In this document: in pieces, positions 49,150 through 57,442 of the stretch
How the letters are laid out: each line of letters begins with the position of its first letter
Position numbering within the stretch: position 1 is the stretch's first letter
Assembly: GCA_003222395.1 (NCBI GenBank)
Contig: QHWB01000031.1
Location: 312,501-376,500, forward strand
Origin: Acidobacteriota bacterium
Lineage (GTDB): Bacteria; Acidobacteriota; Vicinamibacteria; Vicinamibacterales; CAVVIG01
DNA length: 64,000 bases
Reading direction: 5' to 3'
Notes under the pieces: model-generated
The model's input: the letters and a program-made list of their open reading frames with translations, nothing else
Told to the model about the DNA's origin: nothing
Database searches by the model: none
Translations under genes and position numbers: made by a program

Positions 49150-49742
49150 TGTCGGTCGTCGCGCACTATGTGAAGTGGCGCCTCGGCCTCGCGGCGGCCG
49201 AGGGCGCGACCACCGCAGCCGAGGCGGACTGCCTGGTGCGCCATGCCTGCGGGAAGAAACGGCTCGCCGAAATCGGCGTGTGGCAGGGCGGCACGACGGC
49301 GCGCCTGCGCGCCGCAATGGCGCCCGGCGCGACGCTGTTCGCGGTCGACCCGTTTCCGAAGGGGCGCCTCGGGTTCAGCACGCAGCGCGCGATTGCGACG
49401 CGTGAGGTCGCGAAGATCGCCAACGGCCAGGTCGTGTGGATCCGGCAGACGGCGGCGGACGCGTCACGGGATCCGATCGTGCGCAGCGGCGGCTTCGAGT
49501 TCGTATTCCTCGATGCGCTCCACACGTACGACGGGCTGCGCGAGGACTGGGAAGCGTGGTCGCCGCTCGTGGCGAATGGCGGCGTGATCGCGATTCACGA
49601 CAGCCGCGCCTCGCCTGGCGGTCACAGCGAAGACGTCGGAGGCGTGCGCTTCACGAACGACGTCATCGTCAAGGATGACCGGTTCGAGATGATCGAGACG
49701 ATCGATTCGTTGACGGTGCTGCGACGACGGACCGTCGCCTGA
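49149..49742 (+). CDS. Class I SAM-dependent methyltransferase (methyltransf_24 type)
   Basis: LAEIGVWQGGTTARLRAAMAPGATLFAVDPF...FVFLDALHTYDGLREDWEAWSPLVANGGVIAIHD. Confidence 0.82.
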   Translation: MSVVAHYVKWRLGLAAAEGATTAAEADCLVRHACGKKRLAEIGVWQGGTTARLRAAMAPGATLFAVDPFPKGRLGFSTQRAIATREVAKIANGQVVWIRQTAADASRDPIVRSGGFEFVFLDALHTYDGLREDWEAWSPLVANGGVIAIHDSRASPGGHSEDVGGVRFTNDVIVKDDRFEMIETIDSLTVLRRRTVA

Positions 49743-49855
49743 AGGCTCGCGCTCCATTTGCGCCGCCGCTCGCCTGAAAGGCTCGCGCTACCGCGGTACC
49801 GTGTGGCGCGAAGCTCTCAGCCGACTTTGATCGGCGACCTGTAGCGCGAGCATCA
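49738..49855. repeat. Cluster of GTAGCGC-type repeats
   Basis: gcctgaaggctcgcgct, gcctgaaaggctcgcgctac, ggcgcgaagctctcagccga, gtagcgcgagcatcag. Confidence 0.8.
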
Positions 49856-49912
49856 GCGGACGCATGACGTCCTCCGCAGGGCGACACTGTAGCGTACACA
49901 GCGCGCAGCGAG

Positions 49913-50962
49913 TTGACGGACGATCCGCGGCCAATTAATGTTGGCCCGGTGCGTCTGCGGATCGGTTTGATCGGTTTCGGCCGCTGGGGACCCAATTACG
50001 CGCGCGTGCTCAGCGACCTGCCGGGCGCCGAGCTCGCGATCATCTGCGATCGAAGCGCCGACCGTCTCGACCTGGCGCGGCAGCGCTACCCGACGGTGAC
50101 GACGTGCCGCGACCTCGACCCGGTGTTGAGGCGCGACCGTCTCGACGCCGCGGTGATTGCGACCTCCGCGTCGACGCACGAAGACATCGTGAAGCGGTCT
50201 CTCGAAGCCGGCCTTCACGTCCTCGTCGAAAAGCCGATGGCGCTCCGGGCCGACAGCTGCACCGCGCTGACCGGGCTCGCCGCCGCCGCCGACCGCGTGC
50301 TGATGATCGGGTACACCTTCTTGTACAACGCGGGCGTCCGCAAGATGAAGGAATGCATGGCGGCGGATCAGTTCGGCGACGTCTACTACCTGCACGCGAC
50401 GCGCACCAACCTCGGGCCCATTCGTCCCGACGTCAACGCCGTCTGGGATCTTGCGCCCCACGACGTGGCGATCTTCAATTACCTGCTCGGCGAACAGCCG
50501 CAGTGGGCCTCGGCCATCGGCACCCGGGTTCTGCGGACCACTCGCGACGACATCGCGTTCGCGACGCTCGGCTACGCGCACGACGTCGTCGGAAACATCC
50601 ACGTCAGCTGGGCCGATCCAAACAAAGTTCGCGAGGTCGTCGCCGTCGGCAGCCGCCGCCGCGTCGTGTTCAACGATCTGAACGACGCCGAGCGGGTGCG
50701 GTACTTCGAGCGCGGCGTGTCGGTGGGCGAGGCGATCGCCGACTCGTTCGGCGAGTTCAAGCTGCTCGTCCGCGACGGCGAGATCGTCAGCCCACGGGTC
50801 GAACCGGCCGAGCCGCTGAAGGCGCAGTGCGTCGAATTCGTCGACTGCATCGCCGAGCGGCGTTCGCCGCTCGCCGACGGCCGCTTCGCGCTCGGCGTCA
50901 TTCGGGCCCTTGCCGCCATCGACAAGTCGATCCAGTCGAGAGGCGCGGCCGTTGACGTCTGA
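49913..50962 (+). CDS. Gfo/Idh/MocA family oxidoreductase
   Basis: LRIGLIGFGRWGPNYARVL, HVLVEKPMAL, WDLAPHDVAIFNYLL. Confidence 0.9.
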   Translation: MTDDPRPINVGPVRLRIGLIGFGRWGPNYARVLSDLPGAELAIICDRSADRLDLARQRYPTVTTCRDLDPVLRRDRLDAAVIATSASTHEDIVKRSLEAGLHVLVEKPMALRADSCTALTGLAAAADRVLMIGYTFLYNAGVRKMKECMAADQFGDVYYLHATRTNLGPIRPDVNAVWDLAPHDVAIFNYLLGEQPQWASAIGTRVLRTTRDDIAFATLGYAHDVVGNIHVSWADPNKVREVVAVGSRRRVVFNDLNDAERVRYFERGVSVGEAIADSFGEFKLLVRDGEIVSPRVEPAEPLKAQCVEFVDCIAERRSPLADGRFALGVIRALAAIDKSIQSRGAAVDV

Positions 50963-51674
50963 CGTGGCGCGCGTCCTCACCGCCACGTTTGCCTACAACG
51001 AGGGCGAGAAGATCCGGCAGACGCTCGCCCGCCACCCGCGCACGCGCGCGTACGATCTGCTCGTCGTCGACGATGGCTCGACCGACGGCGCGCTCGACGG
51101 GGTGGATCCGGCCGTCATCGTGCTGCGCAACGAGAGGAACCTCGGTATAGGCGCGTCGATGAAGCGCGTCTTCCGGCACGCGCTCGACGAGGGCTACGAC
51201 GTGCTGGTCATTCAGGCGGGCAACGACAAGGACGATCCGCTGGAGATTCCGTCGCTCGTCGATCCGATCGTGAGCGATGCGGCCGATTTCGTGCAGGGCT
51301 CGCGCTATCTTGGCGGCGGCGGGTTCGGCAACATGCCCCTGTACCGCGTATTCGGGACGCGCGTCGTCCACCCGCTCGTCTTCTCGCTCGCCGCCCGCAA
51401 GCGCGTCACCGAGAGCACGAACGGCTTTCGCGCGTTTCGAACCGCGCTGCTTCGCGATCCGCGAATCAACTGGCGCCAGGACTGGCTCGACCGCTACGAG
51501 CTCGAGCCGTACCTCCTGCTGAAGGCGATCACGCTGGGATACCGGCATCGCGAGGTTCCGGTGACGAAGATTTATCCGCCGCATCAGCTCGGGTACACGA
51601 AAATGCGGCCGTTCGTCGACTGGTGGAGCATCCTGCGCCCCGTCGTCTATCTCGGCCTCGGACTGAAAACATGA
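50952..51674 (+). CDS. Family 2 glycosyltransferase (dolichyl-phosphate mannose synthase-like)
   Basis: DLLVVDDGSTDGA, FVQGSRYLGGG. Confidence 0.87.
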   Translation: MTSDVARVLTATFAYNEGEKIRQTLARHPRTRAYDLLVVDDGSTDGALDGVDPAVIVLRNERNLGIGASMKRVFRHALDEGYDVLVIQAGNDKDDPLEIPSLVDPIVSDAADFVQGSRYLGGGGFGNMPLYRVFGTRVVHPLVFSLAARKRVTESTNGFRAFRTALLRDPRINWRQDWLDRYELEPYLLLKAITLGYRHREVPVTKIYPPHQLGYTKMRPFVDWWSILRPVVYLGLGLKT

Positions 51675-52771
51675 CCACCGCGACGCAGGTGCCGTTCGTC
51701 GATCTTCGCGCGCAGTACGAGCAGATCCGCACCGACGTCGATCGCGCGATGCGGCAGGTGATCGATCGCGGCGACTTCATTCACGGCAGCGCGGTCGCGC
51801 GGTTCGAGAGCGACTTCGCGGCGTACATCGGCGTCAGCCACGCAATCGGCGTCGGCAACGGCGGCGATGCGATCGAGCTGGCGCTGCGGGCGTTCGACGT
51901 CGGGCCCGGCGACGAGGTCATCACCGCGGCGAACACGTTCATCGCGACCGTGCTGGCGATCTCGGCAACCGGCGCCCGGCCCGTGCTCGTCGACATGGAC
52001 CGCGAGTCGTACACGATCGATCCGGCCGCGATCGGCGCCGCCGTCACGCCGCGCACGCGCGCCATCGTGCCGGTCCACCTGTACGGACAGCCGGCCGACA
52101 TCGAGGCGGTGCTGGCGGTCGCGTCGCGGCACAATCTCGTCGTCATCGAAGACGCCGCGCAGGCGCACGGCGCGCGCGTCAGCGGGCGGCGCGCCGGCGC
52201 GTTCGGCCACGCGGCGGCCTTCAGCTTCTACCCATCGAAGAACCTCGGCGCGTACGGCGACGCCGGGATCGTCGTGACCAACGACGGTCGCGCGGCGGAA
52301 AAGCTGCGGCTCCTCGGGAATTACGGGCAGCGCGTGAAGTACGAGCACGCGGTCGAAGGGCGCAATTCGCGCCTCGACACGATGCAGGCGGCCGTGCTCG
52401 CGGTGAAACTTCCGCACCTCGATCGCTGGAACGCGGCGCGGCGCGCCCACGCCGAGACCTATCGCGCGCGTCTTCTGCGCCGCGTGCATACGCCCGCCAC
52501 GCGGTCCGGCGTCGAGCACGTGTTCCACTTGTACGTGATTGAAACCGAACAGCGCGATCGGCTGCGGGAGAAGCTCTCCGAGCGCGGGGTGCACACCGGT
52601 ATCCATTATCCGGTGCCGGTGCACCTGCAGGATGCGTACGCGTCGCTCGGCTACAGGACCGGCGCGTTTCCCGCGACGGAAGCAGCGGCAAAGAGGATGC
52701 TGTCGCTGCCGATGTACGCCGAGCTCACGGAGGAACAGATCGATTACGTCTGCAGCGCGATCAACGTGTAG
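51671..52771 (+). CDS. DegT/DnrJ/EryC1/StrS family aminotransferase
   Basis: VPFVDLRAQYEQIRTDVDRAM, VVIEDAAQAHGA, FSFYPSKNLGAYGDAG (PLP lysine). Confidence 0.93.
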   Translation: MTTATQVPFVDLRAQYEQIRTDVDRAMRQVIDRGDFIHGSAVARFESDFAAYIGVSHAIGVGNGGDAIELALRAFDVGPGDEVITAANTFIATVLAISATGARPVLVDMDRESYTIDPAAIGAAVTPRTRAIVPVHLYGQPADIEAVLAVASRHNLVVIEDAAQAHGARVSGRRAGAFGHAAAFSFYPSKNLGAYGDAGIVVTNDGRAAEKLRLLGNYGQRVKYEHAVEGRNSRLDTMQAAVLAVKLPHLDRWNAARRAHAETYRARLLRRVHTPATRSGVEHVFHLYVIETEQRDRLREKLSERGVHTGIHYPVPVHLQDAYASLGYRTGAFPATEAAAKRMLSLPMYAELTEEQIDYVCSAINV

Positions 52772-53156
52772 GGGCGGCCGGCGTTGCGAGCGGCTTTCCT
52801 TTTTCCACGATGTACGTCGCGAGGATGCGTGCCGCGCCCTGCCCCTTGTTCGTCGCGTTGTGCACGGCGCCGGCGGCAATCAGAAACGTCTGGCCCGCGT
52901 TGAGCGTCGCGGCCGGCTTGCCTTCCTGCTCGAGGAGCACCGTGCCCTCGAGGACATAACCGACTTCCTCGCCGGGATGCGTGTGGCGTCCGGCCGCAAC
53001 TCCTGGCTGAAGCTCCGCGATCGCGGTGACAGCCTCGCGTCCTGGCACCGACAGGTCGACCTGCTGCAGCACCGTCCGCTTGAACCCTGTCTGCTGCGCT
53101 GCCGCGGCACTCACGACCGCCACGATTGATACAGCGCCAATCACGAGCTTTTTCAT
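52761..53156 (-). CDS. Secreted cupin-domain protein
   Basis: GRHTHPGEEVGYVLEGTVLLEQEG. Confidence 0.88.
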   Translation of the reverse strand: MKKLVIGAVSIVAVVSAAAAQQTGFKRTVLQQVDLSVPGREAVTAIAELQPGVAAGRHTHPGEEVGYVLEGTVLLEQEGKPAATLNAGQTFLIAAGAVHNATNKGQGAARILATYIVEKGKPLATPAAPTR

Positions 53157-53194
53157 ATCAGCCCCCCAGCCCCCGGCAACCAGCCGCCAGCAAC

Positions 53195-54397
53195 TCAACG
53201 AGCGGCGCGCAGCGTCACCTTCTGGACCCGCCAGTTCGTCAACTCGCCGATGTACAACTCATTTTCATTTCGGCAGTCGATCGAATTGACCATGCCGAAC
53301 TCCTTCGGCAGCTTCCCGGCGCGCCCGAACTTGCCGACGATGCGGCCGTCGAGCTCGAGCTTGTAGATCTCGCCGTTGTCCAGCGTTTCCGGATCGTTGG
53401 AGTTCGAGCTGTAGAGATATTGATGCGCGCCCGGCGTGATGCAGACCGCGTACGGCGTGCCGACGTTCGCGATCGCGGTCTTGAACGTGCCGTCGCCGTC
53501 GAACACCTGGATGCGTTTGTTGCCCGCGTCGGCGACGTACACGTTGCCCTGCGCGTCGAGCGCGATGCCGTGGAGCGAATTGAACTGGCCGGGCTCGCTG
53601 CCGCGCGCGCCCCACGACTTGATGAAGTGGCCGTCCTTGTCGAACTTCGCGACGCGCGCGTTGCCGCCTCCCACGGCGACGCCGTCGGCGACGTAGATGT
53701 TGCCGGCGCGATCCCACGCGACATCGGCGGTGCGCACGAAGCTGTCGCCTGGAATTCCCGACCCCGGAGGTCCGGGGATGCCGCGTCCGCCGCCGCCACC
53801 GGCGCCGGGGGGCGCGCCGCCGCGGGCTTCGCTTCCACCGCGTCCTTCGGGCGGCGGGGCCGCGCGTCCTTCAGCCCCGCGTCCTTCGGGCGGCGGACCG
53901 CCGCGCGGCGCGGCGGGTCGAACGCCGATGGCTTCAGGCTTGCGGCTCAGGACGAGCTGAATCCGGCCTTCGGGATCGAACTTGATCACGTTGCTCGATC
54001 CCTGATCGACCGCCCAGATGTTGTCCTGCGGATCGATGCGCAGCGCCTGCGCGAAATTCAGTCCGTAGACGCCGGCGCCGATCTCGCGCACGAACTTGCC
54101 GGTCTGATCGAACTCGAGCAGCCGCGAGCCGGCCTTGTAGAACGTGCGCGACGCGCCGACGGTGGCGTTCGCCGGACCGGTGCGTGTGTACACGAACACA
54201 TGCCCCCTCGAGTTGGTCGCGACACCCGCCGCTTCGCCGAGATGAATCGTGTCCGGCAGCTTCAGGAAGTCCGCATTCGAGTCGAACGCGATATCGGGAG
54301 CTGAGGGTTGCGCTCGGAGCGACACACCGAGGGCGAGCCCGAGGAGCGCGAGGAAACGCAAAGACCGCGGAGAGCTCAAAGGATTTGTTCTTCTCAT
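53195..54397 (-). CDS. NHL-repeat (peptidyl-alpha-hydroxyglycine lyase-like) secreted protein
   Basis: Repeated DAQGNVYVADAGNKRIQVFDGDG blocks; PEGRG low-complexity insert. Confidence 0.85.
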   Translation of the reverse strand: MRRTNPLSSPRSLRFLALLGLALGVSLRAQPSAPDIAFDSNADFLKLPDTIHLGEAAGVATNSRGHVFVYTRTGPANATVGASRTFYKAGSRLLEFDQTGKFVREIGAGVYGLNFAQALRIDPQDNIWAVDQGSSNVIKFDPEGRIQLVLSRKPEAIGVRPAAPRGGPPPEGRGAEGRAAPPPEGRGGSEARGGAPPGAGGGGGRGIPGPPGSGIPGDSFVRTADVAWDRAGNIYVADGVAVGGGNARVAKFDKDGHFIKSWGARGSEPGQFNSLHGIALDAQGNVYVADAGNKRIQVFDGDGTFKTAIANVGTPYAVCITPGAHQYLYSSNSNDPETLDNGEIYKLELDGRIVGKFGRAGKLPKEFGMVNSIDCRNENELYIGELTNWRVQKVTLRAAR

Positions 54398-54407
54398 GGG
54401 CGGTCTC

Positions 54408-55457
54408 CTACTTTCCGCTCGACGTCGGGAGTTGCTGGCGCAGGATGATTTTCTGCACGCGCCAGTCGGTGATCTCCGACACGAACAGCTCGTTCGGATT
54501 CCGGCAGTCGATCTCGTGGACCGTGCTGAACTCCTTCAGCGCCTTCCCCGCCTTGCCGAAACGGCCGACGATCGTGCCGTCGAGCTCCATCTTGTAGATC
54601 TCGCCGGTCTGCGCCGCGAGCCGCGAGTCGCCGTTGTCGGGAATCGAGTTCGACACGAATAAATATTGATGCGTTCCCGGCGACACGCAGATTGCCCACG
54701 GGCTGCCGACCGTGTCGTAGATCGCCTTGAAGGTCAGGTTGTTGTCCCACACCTGCACGCGCGCGTTGCTGCGGTCGCCGATGTAGACGTTGCCCTGCGC
54801 GTCGGTGGCGAGCGTGTGCGGCAGGTTCAGCTGACCCGGCTGGGTGCCGCGCGTGCCGGCGCTCTTGATGAAGCGGCCGTTCCTGTCGTACTTCACCACG
54901 CGCGAGTCGCCGTAGCCGTCCGACACGAAGATGTTGCCGTCCTTGTCCCACGCGACGTCGGTCGGCCGGTTGAACGAGTACGGCTTGTTCGCGCCGGTGT
55001 ACGCGCCCTGACCCGGCATGTCGGCGAGCTGATCGACCGTTTCCTGGCGCCGGCCGAGCACCAATACGACGCGTCCCTGTGGGTTGAACTTGATCACCAT
55101 GTTCGTGCCTTCGTCGACCGCCCACACGTTGTCCTGCGGATCGACGCGCACCGCGTGCGCGAACGCGAAGCCGTAGAGGCCCTGTCCCCACTCCTTCACG
55201 TAATTGCCGTTCTGATCGAACTCGAAGAGGCGGGTCTCGCCGCTCCGCGTGTAGACGAACACGTGCCCTTTCGAGTTGGTGGCGACGCCAATCCCTTCGC
55301 CGAAGTAGATGTTCGGCGGAAACTTGAAGAAGTTCGGCACCGAGTCGTAGGCGATCTCCGGAACGTTCTGGGCCTTGGCCTTCGACTGCGCGAACGCCGG
55401 CGCGGCCGAGACGACTGCAAGCGAGATGACGACGCCAATCAGAGTGCGGCGCTGCAT
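54408..55457 (-). CDS. NHL-repeat secreted protein, paralogue of 53195-54397
   Basis: DAQGNVYIGDRSNARVQVWDNN; same N- and C-terminal architecture as its neighbour. Confidence 0.87.
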   Translation of the reverse strand: MQRRTLIGVVISLAVVSAAPAFAQSKAKAQNVPEIAYDSVPNFFKFPPNIYFGEGIGVATNSKGHVFVYTRSGETRLFEFDQNGNYVKEWGQGLYGFAFAHAVRVDPQDNVWAVDEGTNMVIKFNPQGRVVLVLGRRQETVDQLADMPGQGAYTGANKPYSFNRPTDVAWDKDGNIFVSDGYGDSRVVKYDRNGRFIKSAGTRGTQPGQLNLPHTLATDAQGNVYIGDRSNARVQVWDNNLTFKAIYDTVGSPWAICVSPGTHQYLFVSNSIPDNGDSRLAAQTGEIYKMELDGTIVGRFGKAGKALKEFSTVHEIDCRNPNELFVSEITDWRVQKIILRQQLPTSSGK

Positions 55458-55500
55458 GCGAACCTCCGTCCGACCGAAACTGTAGAATACGGGCGGCCCG

Positions 55501-57252
55501 ATGACAACCCCTCCGACCCGCCGGGCGCAGCCGAACGCGCCGTCGCAGAGCGTCGACTCGGATCTGCTGCAGATCCTGATGTTCCGCAAGGCGCTGACGC
55601 GCGAGCAGGCCGAGCGCGTCCGCAAGCACGCGCGCGCCAGCGCGATGCCCGTCGTCGAAGCGGTCGTCAAGCTGGGATTCGCGACGGAGGTTCAGGTCGC
55701 CGAGGCGCTGGCGCAGTTCACCGGCCTGCGCTTCGTCAAGATCAATCCGCTCGAGCTCGACCTCGACGTCGTCACCGGCGCGCTCTCCGGTCCGTTCGCA
55801 CGCAAACACGGCATCGTCGCCCTCGCGAAGACCGAGGAGAAGCTCACCGTCGCCGTCTCCGATCCGTTCGCGCCATTTCCCGCCGACGACATCAAGCGCG
55901 TCACCGGACTGCTCGCGATCGAGCGCGTCATCGCGACGCGGTCCGACATCGAATCGGTCAACAAGAGCTTCTACGATCTGAAGTCGAGCCTCAAGACCGC
56001 GGAGAAGCAGCTGTCGGCGCGGTCGGTACCGGCGTTCGATCTCGGCAACCAGGAGTACTTATCCGGCGAAGCCGAGGAGCTCGATCCCGGTTCGGGTCCG
56101 GTGATCAAGGCGCTCGACCATCTGCTCGGCTACGCCTTCGAGCAGCGCGCGTCGGACATTCATTTCGAGCCGAAGCGCAACGCGACGCTCGTGCGACTGC
56201 GCATCGACGGCATGCTGCACGACGTCCATGTCATCCCGCGCATCGTCTATCAGGCGGTCGTCTCGCGGGTGAAGCTGCTCTCGGGCTGCAACATCGCCGA
56301 AAAACGGCGGCCGCAGGACGGCCGCATCAAGCGCGACCAGAACGGCCGCGAGATCGAGCTGCGCGTGTCGACGATGCCGACGGCGTTCGGCGAGAAGGCG
56401 GTGCTGCGCATTTTCGATCCCGACGTGCTGCTGAAAGGGGTCGACGAGCTCGGGTTCGCGGCGCCCGACCTCGCGAAGTTCCATCAGTTCCTCACGCGCT
56501 CGCACGGCATCATCCTCGTCACCGGCCCCACCGGCAGCGGCAAGACGACGACGCTGTATTCGGTGCTGAAGCATCTGTCGCGGCCCGAGGTGAACATCGT
56601 CACGATTGAAGATCCGATCGAGATGGTGCACGAGGAGTTCAACCAGGTGGCGGTGCGGCCGGCGATCGAGCTGACATTCGGCAACGCGCTGCGCACGGTT
56701 CTGCGACAGGATCCAGACATCATCATGGTCGGCGAAATCCGCGACGGCGAAACGGCCGCGAACGCCGTGCAGGCGGCGCTCACCGGGCACCTCGTGCTGT
56801 CGACGCTGCACACCAACGACGCGCCGTCGACCGTCACGCGGCTGCTGGACCTCGGCATCCCGCACTTCCTCATCCTGTCGACGGTGATCGGCATCGTCGC
56901 GCAGCGTCTGGTGCGCGTGAACTGCAATCACTGCTCGGTCGACGTCGAGCCCGACGCCGAGGAAGCGGTTGCGCTCGGCGTGCCGCTCGATCAGCTGCCC
57001 GATCGCCGGCTGCGTCGCGGAACCGGATGCCTGCACTGCCGGCAGACGGGATATGCCGGACGCGACGGCGTGTTTCAGGTCATGCCGATCGGCGAGCGCC
57101 TGCGCAGTCTGATCGGGCGGCAGAGCACGTCGCTCGAGATCTTCGAGGCGGCGCGCGGAGAAGGGATGCGTACGGTTCGCGAAGCGGCGATCGAGAAGGT
57201 TCTGCAGGGCGTGACGACGGTGTCGGAAATGGTACGCGTCACCGGCGCGTGA
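55501..57252 (+). CDS. Type IV pilus / type II secretion assembly ATPase (PilB/GspE)
   Basis: Walker A TGPTGSGKTTTLYS, VGEIRDGETAANAVQAALTGHLVLSTLHTNDAPSTVTRLLDLG. Confidence 0.92.
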   Translation: MTTPPTRRAQPNAPSQSVDSDLLQILMFRKALTREQAERVRKHARASAMPVVEAVVKLGFATEVQVAEALAQFTGLRFVKINPLELDLDVVTGALSGPFARKHGIVALAKTEEKLTVAVSDPFAPFPADDIKRVTGLLAIERVIATRSDIESVNKSFYDLKSSLKTAEKQLSARSVPAFDLGNQEYLSGEAEELDPGSGPVIKALDHLLGYAFEQRASDIHFEPKRNATLVRLRIDGMLHDVHVIPRIVYQAVVSRVKLLSGCNIAEKRRPQDGRIKRDQNGREIELRVSTMPTAFGEKAVLRIFDPDVLLKGVDELGFAAPDLAKFHQFLTRSHGIILVTGPTGSGKTTTLYSVLKHLSRPEVNIVTIEDPIEMVHEEFNQVAVRPAIELTFGNALRTVLRQDPDIIMVGEIRDGETAANAVQAALTGHLVLSTLHTNDAPSTVTRLLDLGIPHFLILSTVIGIVAQRLVRVNCNHCSVDVEPDAEEAVALGVPLDQLPDRRLRRGTGCLHCRQTGYAGRDGVFQVMPIGERLRSLIGRQSTSLEIFEAARGEGMRTVREAAIEKVLQGVTTVSEMVRVTGA

Positions 57253-57261
57253 AGCGCCAGC

Positions 57262-57430
57262 GGCTCGAGCGAGGCGCCGGGTCCCCAACGCGGCAGCCGC
57301 GTTGGGGTGGCTCGCCGGAGGGAAGCCCGGCGAAGCCGGGCCGCCGAGTGAGCGCGAGCGGGGGCAGCCTTGAGCCAAGCGTGGGGGTGGGCCCCCACGC
57401 GAATAAGGGAAGTTCCCCGCGAGCATTGCA
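57262..57430. repeat. Dispersed intergenic element, copy D, with strong hairpins
   Basis: CCCCAACGCGG-cagC-CGCGTTGGGG, gCCCGGC-gaa-GCCGGGc and GTGGGGGTgGGCCCCCAC. Confidence 0.6.
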
Positions 57431-57442
57431 GAAAGGTTCGAC

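Noticed and set aside
49149-52771. Full capsule/LPS biosynthesis cluster
   Set aside because: Only a few genes; no polymerase, flippase or further sugar enzymes in the window.
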